A stretch of DNA of 64,000 nt from Maratus speciosus (Eukaryota; Arthropoda; Arachnida; Araneae; Salticidae): NCBI GenBank assembly GCA_963932465.1, contig OZ010795.1:518325451-518389450 (forward strand). Direction: 5' to 3'. The notes below the pieces were generated by a model. That model did no database searches. It was not told the origin of the DNA and saw only the letters and a program-made list of their open reading frames with translations. The number at the start of each line of letters is the position of its first letter. The first letter of the stretch is position 1. Shown here one piece after another: positions 1 through 11,946 of the stretch. The position numbers and the translations under genes are program-made.

Positions 1-1365
1 GCTCACTTCATCCTTTTAAATTTAGAATTTTCTTTCGACTGTTCTTAGAAAGCAGTTGTATCTTATAAGTAAATACCATGCCATATTTCAAGATGTTAGA
101 GCCCTCAGTAATACAAAAACGCAAATTAAAACATATTTTGCTCTTGCAACCATCAGATGGTAGTGACAGCAACATAAAATATAGCCTATGTTAGAGCAGG
201 ACTGTCACCACCAATTTGCAACCATTAATTTTGTGATAGTTTTGGTATTTCCTAAGATTGAGTAGAAATCGCAATTTAGAACGTTTTTAGAACGCTTTTA
301 GAACGCTTTTCGCGCATTTTCTCGCGAATTTTAAATCGCGCGATTTTTAAATTTCAAATTTTTTCGAAACTGTTCTTAAAGGTCATTTATATCTGATATA
401 TATATACCTTGCCTAATTTAAAGTTGCTAGCATCTACCGATCACAAAAATCGAAATTTCGAAAGTTTTTTGCTCCTGCAACTTCCAGGTGATACTGAAAT
501 CGACATGAAATAGCGTATATGTTAGAGCAGAGGCTGTCAGCATCAATTTCCTACCATTACTTTTGAAATCAGTTTGATTCATCCTGAGATTGCTCACAAA
601 TCGGCATTAGAACGTTTTTTGAACACTTTTCGCGAATTTTCTATCCTTTTAAATTTCAAATTTTTATAGAAATGTTCTTAGAGATCATTTATGTCTAATA
701 AATGTATACCATGCAAAATTTCATGAATCTAGTGTCCTTCGTATTTCAAAAATCGCCTTTTTAGAACGTTTTTTGCTCCTACATCTCCCCTGGGGTCGTG
801 GAAACAGACATAAAATGTAGCCTTGGAGCAAGAGCTCTCACCATCATTTCTACACCATTATATTTGAAATCGGTTCAGTACTTCCTGAGATTGCATAGAA
901 ATCGTAAATTAAAACGTTTTTTACAACGCTTTTCACGCATTTTCACCCGTTTTAAATTTCGATTTTTTTAGAAAATGTTTTTAGATATCATTGATATCTT
1001 ATAAGTAACTACCATTCCAAATTTCATGATTCTAGGACTTTCCATAACACAAAAGCCGGAATTTGGAACGTTTATTTTCTCCTGCAACCCCCAGGTGGTA
1101 GTGATACAAACATAAAACAGAACCTATGTTACAGCAATGTCTGTCATCATCAATTTACAACCATTACTTTTGAAATCGATTTGATACTTCACAAAATTGA
1201 GTAAAATCGCATTTAGAATGTTTTATGGAACTCTCTTCGCGCATTATCAACCCTTTTAAATTTCGAATTTTTTAAGAACTGTTCCTTGAAATCCTTTATA
1301 GCTATAAGTAACTAATATTTCAAATTTCATATTTGTAGGCCCTTCAGTAACGCAAAAATCGCATT
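1..1365 (-). mobile_element. Helitron family A, partial decayed copy running off the window start
   Basis: This stretch consists of ~300 bp degenerate sub-repeats containing TTTAGAACGTTTTT, GCTCCTGCA and a GGTAGTGG core. The same sub-repeats, in the same order, occur at about 57825-59340 inside the complete Helitron at 56867-59520. The window starts inside the element. Similarity fades near 1365, so its 5' terminus (the right end, as it is a minus-strand copy) is missing. There is no coding capacity. Assignment as a non-autonomous Helitron rests on the intact copy having CTAG and TC termini. Confidence 0.7.
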
Positions 1366-1490
1366 TTAGGTAGATTTTGTATGAAATACTACCTATTGGG
1401 ATCGTTCCTATGTTGGAATTTCTGAAAAATTTTTGCAGATCTACACCGCTCATGACTCCTAGAACCCAAAACCACCCTCAGTAAAAAACT

Positions 1491-1491
<1 letters not shown>

Positions 1492-1530
<39 letters not shown>
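1492..1530. repeat. (ATCT)n microsatellite
   Basis: About ten perfect ATCT units run into a short AT tract. It separates the decayed Helitron on its left from the 1.07 kb tandem repeat on its right. Confidence 0.97.
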
Positions 1531-1534
1531 ATAT

Positions 1535-3455
1535 ATCACTTTCTTCTGGACACGATAACTTTCGTAATTCTGCACCAATCTCTTCCAAACTGATACATAA
1601 AATCAAAGGGCATAAAATCTCGGTCAAGTTCGTTAATGGGCAAAATCGGACCAAGGGGATGGAAATAGGGAGGGATTTTGTGAAAAACGAAAAACCCCAT
1701 AACTTCTTAATTTTTGTACATATCAAATCAGTTTAAAGTTTTTATTACTTCTAAAAATAGCGCCAAAATTTTATGCATCTCAGATTTTTGATAAAGTTAA
1801 AAATGGGCTCAAGGGGCGCAAAAAATAAGGTTTTTGGGAGAAAAAAATTCATAACTTCGTCAATTCTCAAGATATCAATTTCAATTAATTTTATTATAAA
1901 TCTCCTTAATATTATCTACAATTTTCATGTTCACAAGTTTTTGATAGGACAAATTCGTACCTCAAAAAAAAATTAAAAACGAAAACAAAAATGGGGTTTG
2001 AAGAAGTAAAAAATCCATAACTCCGTCAATTCAAAAGATATAAAATCCCCATGAATTTATCATATATCTTCTTAATATTGTCTACAACATCTATATAGAC
2101 AAGTTTTGGATAGGACCAATTCTTACAGTAAAAACAAATTAAAAATACATAGCGGTTGAAGAAAAAATCATTTAAATAAGGGTGTATTCAAATACAAACT
2201 GCGTATTTTCTGACTCATTTTACAATTCATTTTTGCTCTCAAAGGCTTCCAATTGGTACGTTTTCTTACTCAGAAACTATATAATGTACCGTAATGGTCG
2301 AGTTTTTGATAGAGGCAGAATATATTTTAAAAAATGCTGTTAAAGTGGGCATTTTGAACCGAATTTCCCGAAGCGGATTTTGTTGGAAAAATCATTGCAT
2401 TAAGGATGCACTCAAATCCAAACAGCTTATTTTCTGACTCATTTTTAAATTCATTTTTGCTCTCAAACGCATTTAATTGGTATATTCGCTTATTCAGAAA
2501 CTATATAATGTACCGCAATGATCAATTTTTGGATAGAGGCAGAATATATTTCAAAAAATTCTGTCAAAGTGGGCATTTTGAACGAAATTTCCGGAAGCAA
2601 TTGTGTTATCACTTTCTTCTGAACACGATAACTTCCGCAATTCTGCACAAATCTCTTCCAAACTGATACATAAAATCAAGGGACATAAAATCTCGGTCAA
2701 GTTCGTTAATGGGCAAAAGCGGACAAAGGGTATGGAAATAGGGAGGGGTTTTGTGAAAACCGAAAAAACCCCATAACTTCTTAATTTTTGTACATATCAA
2801 ATCAGTTTAAAGTTTTTATTACTTCTAAAAATTGGACCAAAAATTTATGTATCACAGATTTTTGATAAAATTAAAAATGGACTCAAGGGGTGCAAACAAA
2901 TAGGGTTTTTGTTGAGAAAAAAATTCCTAACTTCGTCAGTTCCCAAGATATCAAATCCAATTAATTTTATTATACATCTCCTTAATAATATCTACAATTT
3001 TATATTCACAAGTTTTTGATAGGACCAATTCGTACCGCAAGAAAAAAAAAAACGAAAACAAAAAAGAAGAAGAAAAATTTTCATAACTCCGTCAATTCAC
3101 AAGATATAAAATCTCCATGAATTTATCATATATCTTCTTAATATTGCCTTCAACATTTATATAGACAAGTTTTTGATAGGGCCAATTCTTAAAGCAAAAA
3201 CAAATTAAAAATACATAGCGGTTGAAGAAAAAAATCATCTTATTAAGGGTGCATTCAAATCCAAACTGTCTATTTTCTTACTCATTTTTAAATTCATTTT
3301 TGCTCTCAAACGCATACAATTGCTAGATTCTCTTTTTCAGAAACTATATAATGTACAGTAATGATCGATTTTTTGATAGAGGCAGAATATATTTCAAAAA
3401 ATGATGTCAAAGTGGGCATTTTGAACAGAATTTCCCGAAGCGATTGTGTTAGAAA
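1535..3455. repeat. Tandem repeat, ~1.07 kb unit, two copies with an internal ~220 bp sub-repeat
   Basis: The block starting ATCACTTTCTTCTG at 1535 recurs at 2608 and stays collinear to about 3455. In the first unit a ~220 bp sub-block (about 2173-2395, beginning near AAGGGTGTATTC) is repeated immediately at 2396-2607. The second unit has this sub-block only once (about 3240-3455). Short ORFs inside it are interrupted and differ between units, so coding is unlikely. It could be a satellite or the tandem interior of an unidentified element. Confidence 0.85.
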
Positions 3456-3835
3456 CGAAAAATATTGCCCTACTGAGAAAATAATTGTTTATTAATCAAG
3501 TTTTAATTAATTGAAAGAAAAATAAAAACACAGGTCGCTTATAAAACTTTTCAAAAATCACCTCAGCATGTTTCATATTTTTTTTTATTAAAAATTAATC
3601 TGAAAATGTGCCAGAAAATTTCGAGTTGTTGAGTATGGAAAAATATTTTTTTTAATATCGCCTTAACATGATTCTCATAAAACCAGCTATTTTATAAAAA
3701 GGAAATAAAAACTCGTCAAAAGCAGACAGATAAAACTGTTAAAGTGGATTTATATCTGATAATGATTTAGTTTTTGTTGGTGAAATTATATACTTAACTT
3801 CGAAATCTACCTTTGCCTGTAGGCCGGGCCGGCAG
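3456..3835. other. Unannotated AT-rich spacer
   Basis: No gene, repeat copy or structure was recognised. The right end has a GC-rich GGCCGGGCCGGC motif at the junction with Helitron family A sequence. Confidence 0.5.
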
Positions 3836-4204
3836 GGATTTTTTAGAACGTTTTTTGCTCCTGCACCCCCTTTTGATGTAGTGGCACCAACATAAAATAT
3901 AGCCTATCTTGGAGCAAGGGTTATCACCATCATTTTGACACATTATTTTTTTAATCGGTTTGGTATTTCCTGAGATTGTGTAGAAACCACTATTTAGAAC
4001 GTTTTTTAGAACGTTCTTTAGAACGCTTTTTGTGCATTTTGGCCCCTTTTAAATTTCGATTTGTTTAAGAGCTGTACTTAGAAATCCTTTATATTTAATT
4101 AGTAACTAATATTTCAAATTTCATATTTCTAGGCTCTTCAATAACGCATAAATCGCATTTTTAGAACGTTTTTTGCTCCAGCACCCCCTTTGGGGTAGTG
4201 GCAC
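3836..4204 (-). mobile_element. Helitron family A, left part of a copy split by an LTR element
   Basis: Family A sub-repeats resume abruptly here and stop at the GGCAC that precedes the LTR element at 4205. They continue collinearly from 12905. The two parts form one older Helitron copy into which the LTR element inserted. Confidence 0.8.
4200..4204. repeat. Target-site duplication GGCAC, left copy
   Basis: It directly precedes the 5' LTR. The same five bases follow the 3' LTR at 12900-12904. Removing the element and one copy restores the Helitron family A consensus around the GGTAGTGGCACC core. Confidence 0.93.
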
Positions 4205-4712
4205 TATAACGGCGTTACCGTTATATATTCATTATTCCTCCTTTTCCCTCAAAAAATCAACTTTTAACTTTACTGGTTTATTATAAATTGTTATTATTCT
4301 CCCCCCCCCCCCCCTTCAAATAAAATATTTAGTTTAAATTTGACATTTCGGAGTTAATTTCATATGTCTTTATTCATTCTCTTCCCCCCCCCACCTCTCA
4401 CTACTGTAAGTTTCGCTTTTACTTTTTAAAGTTCTTTTCAAATGCAGACATCATTTATCTCGGTTCCTTTTTCTGTCTTTCAAATTCACACGATAGAAAA
4501 AGATCTTAACCGCAGTTATTTTCCATTGAAATAAAGTAAAAGAATAAAATACAAATGAATCTCTTTTCGCTTTGCAGCCGACGTTATCTAATGCATATTT
4601 TCCCAGCCTCTGGGCTTGCATTAGTATTCAATTCTCACCCTTGTACTCTGTCGGATACAAACCATATGCCCATTGCTGACTAATTTGCAGCTGCAGTTAG
4701 ATCTAACGTGCA

Positions 4713-4720
4713 TATAAAAA
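4713..4720 (+). promoter_or_regulatory. TATA-like box in the LTR
   Basis: TATAAAAA lies between two ACGTG-type motifs, about 510 bp into the LTR. The 3' LTR has the same box. It is the best promoter candidate for the element's transcript. Confidence 0.5.
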
Positions 4721-5068
4721 TCACGTGTTCCTTTCTTTAACCACTTTTCCTTACCGCAAGAATGTTAAGAAACGTGTAACCATATAGCCGCGCCACGGCG
4801 TAAGTTTGAATTCTATGTAATACTTCGAGATGCCTCTGATTCCTTTGTCCACGCCACCAATATTCATCGCCAATACTGTACAGATGTTGCTATTCATCTC
4901 GCCAATGAGTGAGTGATTGTAATGAATAATTTACCACTACTGTCTCTGATCTTGAGTGGGACAGACCTCGGCTCTCTGCCCTTCGGGGGGCTGCCCCGTC
5001 GGGCAGTCTCGTCTGTGACTTCTCCCGTCCACTGTACTATCATGGTTCTCCCTTTAAAAAGTTTTCAT

Positions 5069-5074
5069 AATAAA
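5069..5074 (+). promoter_or_regulatory. Polyadenylation signal AATAAA in the LTR
   Basis: A perfect AATAAA lies 85 bp before the LTR end and ~350 bp after the TATA-like box. This order suits an R region between them. The functional copy would be the equivalent site in the 3' LTR. Confidence 0.5.
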
Positions 5075-5165
5075 GAAGTAAGTCCTCGAAATTCGCGTGT
5101 TGGAGTTTTTTTTCATTCATCCACGAACCTGGACTCTCTAATAATAAATCTCCTCTACACAAAAT

Positions 5166-5181
5166 TGGTGCCACTGCCCAG
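5166..5181 (+). promoter_or_regulatory. Candidate primer-binding site
   Basis: TGGTGCCACTGCCCAG starts 6 nt after the 5' LTR. Its reverse complement ends in CCA, as a tRNA 3' end would. The tRNA species was not identified. The motif also resembles the reverse complement of the Helitron family A core around the insertion site, so chance or sequence carry-over cannot be excluded. Confidence 0.5.
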
Positions 5182-7857
5182 ATTTTTTTCTCCAACAGTA
5201 ATAAAAAAAAAAAAAAATACGAGGAGAAGTTTCAATCCGTTTCTCTTTTTTCTTATCAGCGACGCGAAAGGATGACCATGGGCCCTTTTTTTTTTCCCCA
5301 CGGGAGTTCGGGCTTCCTCATCCAACTTCGAGCACTCATTCTCCGGCGTCATCTTTACGGGACTTCCCCTGCCCTCGCCGCCCTGATGAACTATTGTGCT
5401 GTTGTTGCCGGCGATCCCTCAACATCTCTCTGTGATTCTGCTGTCTCAGGTCTCAGCTACAATCTCCTTCGAAGGTGACTACCCCCCATCCTTTGCTGAC
5501 TTTTCCTGATTCAATATTCTGTGTTTCTCCAAAGCCTGACTCAAGAATTTGTAAACTTCTATCGTGTAATCGTCAATAAAGTCGAGAAACCTTCTCCGAT
5601 AGCGGTGCGCTTCGCTCAAAAAAAGGACACATCTGAACGGTAAACTGCTACGTCGGTCCTGTGATGTGCATTCACCTGAAAATAACCACTTCACTCCTAA
5701 AAAAAAAAAAAGGTGATTTTCACCTGTTTGTGTGATTTCTGCGATTCCATTCCGTGTGACCGCTTAGTGTAAAATTGTGTCTCCAATAACGCTCTGTTCT
5801 ACTTATGAAATAATATTTTTCTTCAACCATATCCAAGGGAATCTCCATCAGTGTGTTTTAGATTCCTGTTTTGTGAAAAGAAAAAGTGCCATCTGCTCCA
5901 TAGTTTCCCAAAAGGGAAATGTTTTGTGAAAAAGTCCTCACCTAGCTGTGGTATGAAATATCCCCACAAGTAACACACATTTTAAACAAAGTTCTCAGTG
6001 CAACAAGTCCAGGAATTGTGCGCTGTTTTCCTTTGTTTGTGATTTATGTTTACAGTGCAAAGTGTCCAGGAATCCCACAGATTTGGTGACAAAATAATGA
6101 AATATGCTAAAAAGATATATAATTTCGTGAAAGTGTCATCTTGTGTTAATATAACAAATTGTGTCCGAAGCAATAGTAAAAAAAAATCCGATTTACTTTG
6201 TGCTTCCTTCTGGTGATACCTTCAATTTTCCTAAAAAAAAAAATATAGAATGCACCAAGTGTGCCATGAAGTTGAGGAATAGTGTTTTCATTTTGTGATG
6301 TGTTATCAAGAGATAAAAAAAAAAAAAATTACCCTAGTGTGTGCGAATGATTCAGTTTAAAAAAAAAAAAAAAAAGAAACCACTCTGCACCTAAAAAAAA
6401 AAGAGTGTACTAAATCACAATGCACACGTTGTGTCAACTATCATTCAACATCTTTATAGCATTCAGAGTACGAAAATAGGATGTTAATGATATTTTTGTT
6501 TCAATTTCTTTTCCGTTGCAAATTGTCACTAAAATCTTTTTATTTTACTTTTTTTCTTAAAAAAAAAAACAAGCGTTGTTTTTCCCATCGATCTGTTTTG
6601 GTACTCCAAATGAATGCTCTCTACAAAAAATGACATACTAGTGCAACGAATTTAATGAAAACAGTTATGTCACAATACTTTTGACAAAAAAGAAACAAAG
6701 TTTGCATGTAAGTATGAACAGGGAATACTTTTATATTAAATTATTTACTCTAAATTGTTATAACCTTTTTTTCTTTCTTTCTTTTCAATATCAGTAAATA
6801 TTATCAGTTTCTATACATGTTATGGTTCCCTATTCATACTTGTACTTTTATCATTTGATTTTTCATAAGTTTGTTGATTTGTCAGCTTGAAAGGAGAAAT
6901 CACTTCTGAACTATTTTTTATAATATTTTTAACAATGATAGCATATTTGCTCCTTATTATCTTCTTCCAAGCTGCGTTTGTTTGTTTGTTTGTTTTTTTA
7001 AGTACTTTTTGCAGTTAAAATGATAAAAATTATTATACTTTTATTAATATTTCACTTATAATGTTTTTATGGTTAAATCATGACAAACTTCTCATATTTT
7101 TTTTTCTCTTACGTGAATTTACATAAACATGCTATGCTTCCTTTTTCGTAAAAATGATTTTTTTATGCATTCAAAAATCTGGAGTTTAACCCTTTAGCCC
7201 CACTGGCATACTTTGAAAGTACACTTATTCTGCCGATAGGCAACAAAGAAGTTCTCTGCTCCAGATTTTGCAGTATTTGATATTTTTTATAAATATGTGC
7301 ATATTTCGCTCACAACATTTGCACATTTTCATTTGTGTGTGACATTTGCACAATTATTCTCAGCATATGTTGCTCGACTCTGACCTTGTTTGTTTTTGTT
7401 TTTTGTATTTTAAACCAGATTTACAATTTAATTACCTGTTTTTTTTTATTTTTTTATTGAATTTCAGAAACTTTAAGCCAACTGGATGTTGACCGAAATT
7501 TAACTTCCAGAAATGTTGTGATTGATACACTCATATTTTTTTACACTCCCCCCCCCCCTCCATGTTTTTGTTTTTTTTTCCTTTTGTGTATAATTTATTT
7601 ATGCAACTTATTGTGTTTTATTTTATGTGCATGCATTTCATTTCTGATAACTAGAGTTTTTGCATACATACACCTTTTTGAAATACTAGTATTATTTATT
7701 TTGCATTATTTGGGTTGCTCTCTCAAAAAAAAAAGAATTCCTCCTTTTTTCCATTTTGGCTGTCAAAAAAAAGTAAACAACAGAAATTAAATAAACACCA
7801 GAAAATAAAAAAAAGATTTTGCAGATAACAGACACTTCACCAGTTTATTTTTAAAAT
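5182..7857 (+). other. Long leader of the LTR element, non-coding
   Basis: The first ~300 bp (to about 5480) is relatively GC-rich with short overlapping ORFs on both strands. The rest is AT-rich with many poly-A and poly-T runs and no long ORF. No pol-like motif was found in any frame. It could hold packaging signals or be degenerate coding sequence. Confidence 0.6.
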
Positions 7858-8979
7858 ATGGCAGCTAATGATGAAAATGCTATTTGTGACTTTAATCACC
7901 CCATTTCTGTATCTCCATGGGTAGATTATTTTGAGGAAATATTATTCAGGTATTCGGATTCCATTAATATGGAAGCCACATCTATTCAAAATTCACTTAA
8001 GACCGAAAATGCTGCATCCATGTCTGAAAATATTATAGATTTCCTTCAGATCATTAAATTCAATTTTCATGTGCTTAAACTAAACTTTAATGTTCTAAAA
8101 GATGATTATTCAAAATTAAAACAGGATAAAGATAATTTATTTCTTGTAAATCAGAAACTTATAGAGAGATTACATGAAATCACAGGCAAACAGAAATGTA
8201 AGAAGAAGCTTACTAAATGTAATAAGACTATGGTTGATCAAGTGGTAGATGTCAAAAACAAACTCCCTCCATCTGCCCTAGATAAATTTACACAAACTAT
8301 CCCCTCTTATATGTGTAAACAAGAAAAGTTACCACAACTAGAAAATCATAAAAAAGACACATATCTTAGCTCCGACCTGCACACTCAAGGTAAGCACAAT
8401 GAAAAATTTACAGATATTAGCGATCCCTCTCTAAAGTCCTTATCCCCTACTAAACTTAATGTACCTAAGCCTATTCGTGTCATTATTTTTAACCTCCCTG
8501 AAAATTTAAATATTCCTGATATCTTGTTTGGTATCTCAGATTTAATCCATATACCTGAACCTGTTTTTCACTTTGTTAAAAAGTACAAGCTCCTACATAG
8601 TAAGTCCTTTAATTGGATCTTTGAGCTTGCACCACAGGATGCTAGGCAATTATTAATGCATAAGGAAATTATGATACAATCAAAACCGTACCCTGTTAAA
8701 CCATACATAAATGTTAAACGTTGTTTTAAGTGCCAGGTATACAATGATCATATTGCAATTTCGTGTCATAATGACATTAGATGCTCGGTGTGTGCTTTGC
8801 CACACATTGACCCTCAGTGTAGAAATCCTCCAAAATGCATTAATTGCATTAGAAATAATGATAGCAATAACACCAACTTTGACATTTTCCACAGTGCTTT
8901 TGCACCTTATTGTCCATCATTAAAAAAATTCATCAAGCAAATGCGAGAAAAAGTATACAACTGCAATACATTCCCATAA
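7858..8979 (+). CDS. Gag-like nucleic-acid-binding protein with pre-C2HC region and zinc knuckles (373 aa)
   Basis: This is the only long ORF in the LTR element. The first ~190 residues are lysine-rich and partly helical, with no recognised domain. Residues ~205-285 have the alternating pattern of the pre-C2HC region found in Gag (ORF1) proteins of Jockey-type non-LTR retrotransposons. It begins with IRVIIFNLPENLN and leads directly into a cysteine cluster from residue 289. The cluster has a CFKC start (C-x2-C-x5-H-x4-C, one residue longer than a standard knuckle), then C-x2-C-x3-H-x4-C, then a C-x2-C...H-x6-C module. The family role is RNA binding and chaperoning in the element's RNP. The frame is intact with no stops, fitting the element's youth. 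Finding this protein in an LTR element without pol is odd. It may be a captured gag or a structural protein used in trans. The family call rests on motif pattern only. Confidence 0.75.
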   Translation: MAANDENAICDFNHPISVSPWVDYFEEILFRYSDSINMEATSIQNSLKTENAASMSENIIDFLQIIKFNFHVLKLNFNVLKDDYSKLKQDKDNLFLVNQKLIERLHEITGKQKCKKKLTKCNKTMVDQVVDVKNKLPPSALDKFTQTIPSYMCKQEKLPQLENHKKDTYLSSDLHTQGKHNEKFTDISDPSLKSLSPTKLNVPKPIRVIIFNLPENLNIPDILFGISDLIHIPEPVFHFVKKYKLLHSKSFNWIFELAPQDARQLLMHKEIMIQSKPYPVKPYINVKRCFKCQVYNDHIAISCHNDIRCSVCALPHIDPQCRNPPKCINCIRNNDSNNTNFDIFHSAFAPYCPSLKKFIKQMREKVYNCNTFP

Positions 8980-11946
8980 ACATCTCATACAGCTTCCTTT
9001 TTAAGAAACAAAAAAAAACAAAAACAATGTAACATACATTTTACATTTTTCGTTTTTATTTAACACACATTACTGTGAAGGAGTTACTATCTACAGCATT
9101 CCTTTTAAAATTTTTACTTTCCTATACATTTACATACATATGTCAGTTTTCGACAACATTATTCATACTGATTTGATGTTTAAAATTAACTTAATTCTTT
9201 CAAGATATTTTTTTTTATAAACACAAGTGTACAGTGAGTTGCTTTTTCATTTGATTATTTAGCCGGCAAATAGTTAAATGAATGTCGAATTGGAACAAAA
9301 GTGAAATCGTTTCTGATACGCGTTGTCAGACTATATGTTTTTCACTTTTTGGAAGATTTTACTGAAAGAGTACACATTATTTCAACTTAAAAAATTCATC
9401 ATTACACTAGTCAAATTTGTAGATTTATTTTCTTAGAAATTTGGATATAATTTCACTTGTTAATCTTAGTTAAGTTTATTTACTTACAAATTTGGATATA
9501 ATTTCACTTGTTAATCTTAGTTAAGTTTATTTACTTACATTTCATCACACAAGTAGCGTTTCCTGGTTACATTTTATCTTTTTTCACTTTCCTTTACTTA
9601 AAAGCACAATTTTTTTTTTTGGTTTGTTTGTTTTAACTTTAGGCGATGCATTTTTTTGTACTTGTGATACAATGCTCTTGGTTCCATATGTACACACTGG
9701 GTTTGTGTTCATAGTTTTATACACCTGAGTTCATAGGCTATACATCTGAGTTCATAGTTCACTGAGTTCATAGAAAATACACTTTACACGAGTTCATAGA
9801 TAAAACACTTTACACGAGTTCATAGTTCATTGAGTTCATAGAAAAAACACTTTTACACGAGTTCATAGCATTGTCAATTCTTTGTGTACTTCAGGGACCA
9901 ATTGCACTATCATTTTTGTTTCATGACAATACTTAGTTCATAGAATTTTTTTCCTTACACATATTAGTTCATTGTAAGTTTTTTTTTTCACACATTTGAG
10001 TTCATCGTATTACTTTTACACTTTAAGTCAGTGAAATACTTGCTCATAATTTGTTCATTGAGGTACTTAGACTGCTGTGTTCACAAACATACATCTAAGT
10101 CGTTGAAATTTTCCCTTTTTCACTGACATACACAGTTTTAGTTCATAGTGAAATACTTTTTCTTTGATTCATTCATTGAAATACACATTTTTCTTTGGTT
10201 CATAGAGATACACTTACAATTTAGTTCATTGTTATTAGTTCATTGATATTACAACTGAGTTCATTGATATTTTGTTTGGTAAAAAAAAAAAACACACATT
10301 ATACGCAATTCAAAATATTTTGTTTCTAGGTTTCAACATTACACATTAGGATATTTTTTTTTGTTTTCATTATACCAGGAACTACTTTTGACCTCACATG
10401 ATATGCACAAATTAAACATGTATTAAAAGGTTAAGTTTTAACACATTCTTAATTTTTCCATTATTATTATAGTTCTTTTATGCCATGACATTTCATGTCA
10501 CCATCACTTTGTTTCACAACAAAGAATGCCCAGTTTACAGGATGCTACCCCTTCACATGCATTTTCTTTAAATTTTAAACTTATGATGTTTTAATTGTTT
10601 TCATCACACTTGTTTTGGCTTTCTACATGTACATAATTACACGTTTTCTTTTAGATTTTGGAGATTAAATATAATCTCTGGTTAAGCTTCACTTAGACAA
10701 TACACACGTCTAAGATATTATGTCGTTCTTGTAATAACATAACTTCACAATAACACAAAAATTTTTTGTTTATAGCATTAGTAACCTAGTGCAGTTACAC
10801 TAAATGTTTAAAACATTAGTTAAGGTCATACAATACACATACAGTTCAGATCCTACTCGATACATTGTAAGGAATACAAAGTTAGAATTTACTTAAAAAA
10901 AAAAAAAAAAAATTGTGGTTGTTATACTTACCCGATCATGTCACCAGTCTCTCCACACACTCGGATTGTCTTTTTACCTTTGATATGTGAGATATTTATC
11001 TCAGTTTTTTTTTATTATTTTTAATTTATCCCCTCTGAAGTTTTGTTCCCGTTCAAAATTTTTGCCCTAAGGGTCCAAACTTCATTGTGTAGAGAGACAA
11101 AACCCTTGAATTGTTGTTTCAATTCAATAAACGAAACTTTTTATATGATACATTGACGCATGCTCCTTTGAAGATCAATGTGATCTTTGGGGAGCAGGGA
11201 CCTAGGTATCACTTGGTGTCTGGGTCTCATAACTCCCTCTCCCCCTAGGGCTGATGTTCTAAACTGACGCCATCACACTTGTTTATTAACAAGATTAAGG
11301 GCTACACCTATTCATAGGCATGCTATATGCATCCCATTCTTTTGTAGTCCTGTGCGGTGTGCACGAAAACCAATTTTCTACTCTTTTTATTATTTTATAT
11401 TTTTCATTTAGCTTCTATTCACAGACATGTATATGTCATTTATTTTCTATTTCATTTTAAAGTAGTATCTGTGTTTTGTTGCTTGCATTTATATTATATT
11501 ATTTTTATTTTGAGAAGATATTATAACAAGTTACTAAAAAAAAATATTTACTTCTCTTATTTTGGTCATGAAAAATGCTGGTACCAGCCTCTTAATCAAA
11601 TACTAAAAAGATATTTAAAAAGGATCCTGTTAAATCAAAAATTATTATTTGCAGTTTCTTGGTGACTGTAAAGACTAATGAATACCAAGAAAAGAATAAA
11701 TAAAAAAAGGCGCCATTTATCATGACCTGAAAAGTTTTGCTTTATGCAAACATTTAAAGAATTGCAAGCACACAGTTATATGTTATATATATATATATAT
11801 ATGGAGGCTTATCTTTCTTATTATGTTATATCTGTTTTAAATACTTATATGTATGGAGTGGACAAAGTAATCTTCAAATATAAAAAAAAAAAAAAACTGT
11901 TCTTCAAAATTCACAGTTTTTTTTTCTGGTGGTAATGGGTGATATA
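8980..11946 (+). other. Non-coding 3' interior of the LTR element
   Basis: AT-rich with no credible ORF. It contains the GAGTTCATA-type repeat array described separately and direct copies of a TTTACTTACAAATTTGGATA-type segment at about 9420-9540. Confidence 0.6.
9700..10270. repeat. Irregular short repeat array (GAGTTCATA/TTCATTGA motifs)
   Basis: The motif GAGTTCATAG or AGTTCATTG, joined by ACACTTTACAC-like spacers, recurs more than a dozen times at uneven 20-40 bp spacing. It lies entirely inside the LTR element. No coding frame runs through it. Confidence 0.8.

Larger units (their letters stand above)
4205..5159 (+). repeat. 5' LTR (955 bp)
   Basis: It starts with TATAACGGCGTTACCGTTAT, whose ATAACGG and CCGTTAT arms can form a hairpin, instead of the usual TG. 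It ends in CTCTACA. It contains a TATA-like box near 4713 and an AATAAA near 5069, a plausible U3-R-U5 order. It differs from the 3' LTR by two extra C residues in a 14-C run at about 4301. Confidence 0.92.

Noticed and set aside
4913..5275. 120 aa ORF over the LTR border
   Set aside because: It starts inside the LTR, is cut differently in the 3' LTR (88 aa at 12653-12919) and has no motif. It is an LTR by-product.
8680..8923. Overlapping ORFs in other frames of the Gag-like gene
   Set aside because: They are shadows of the zinc-knuckle coding sequence.
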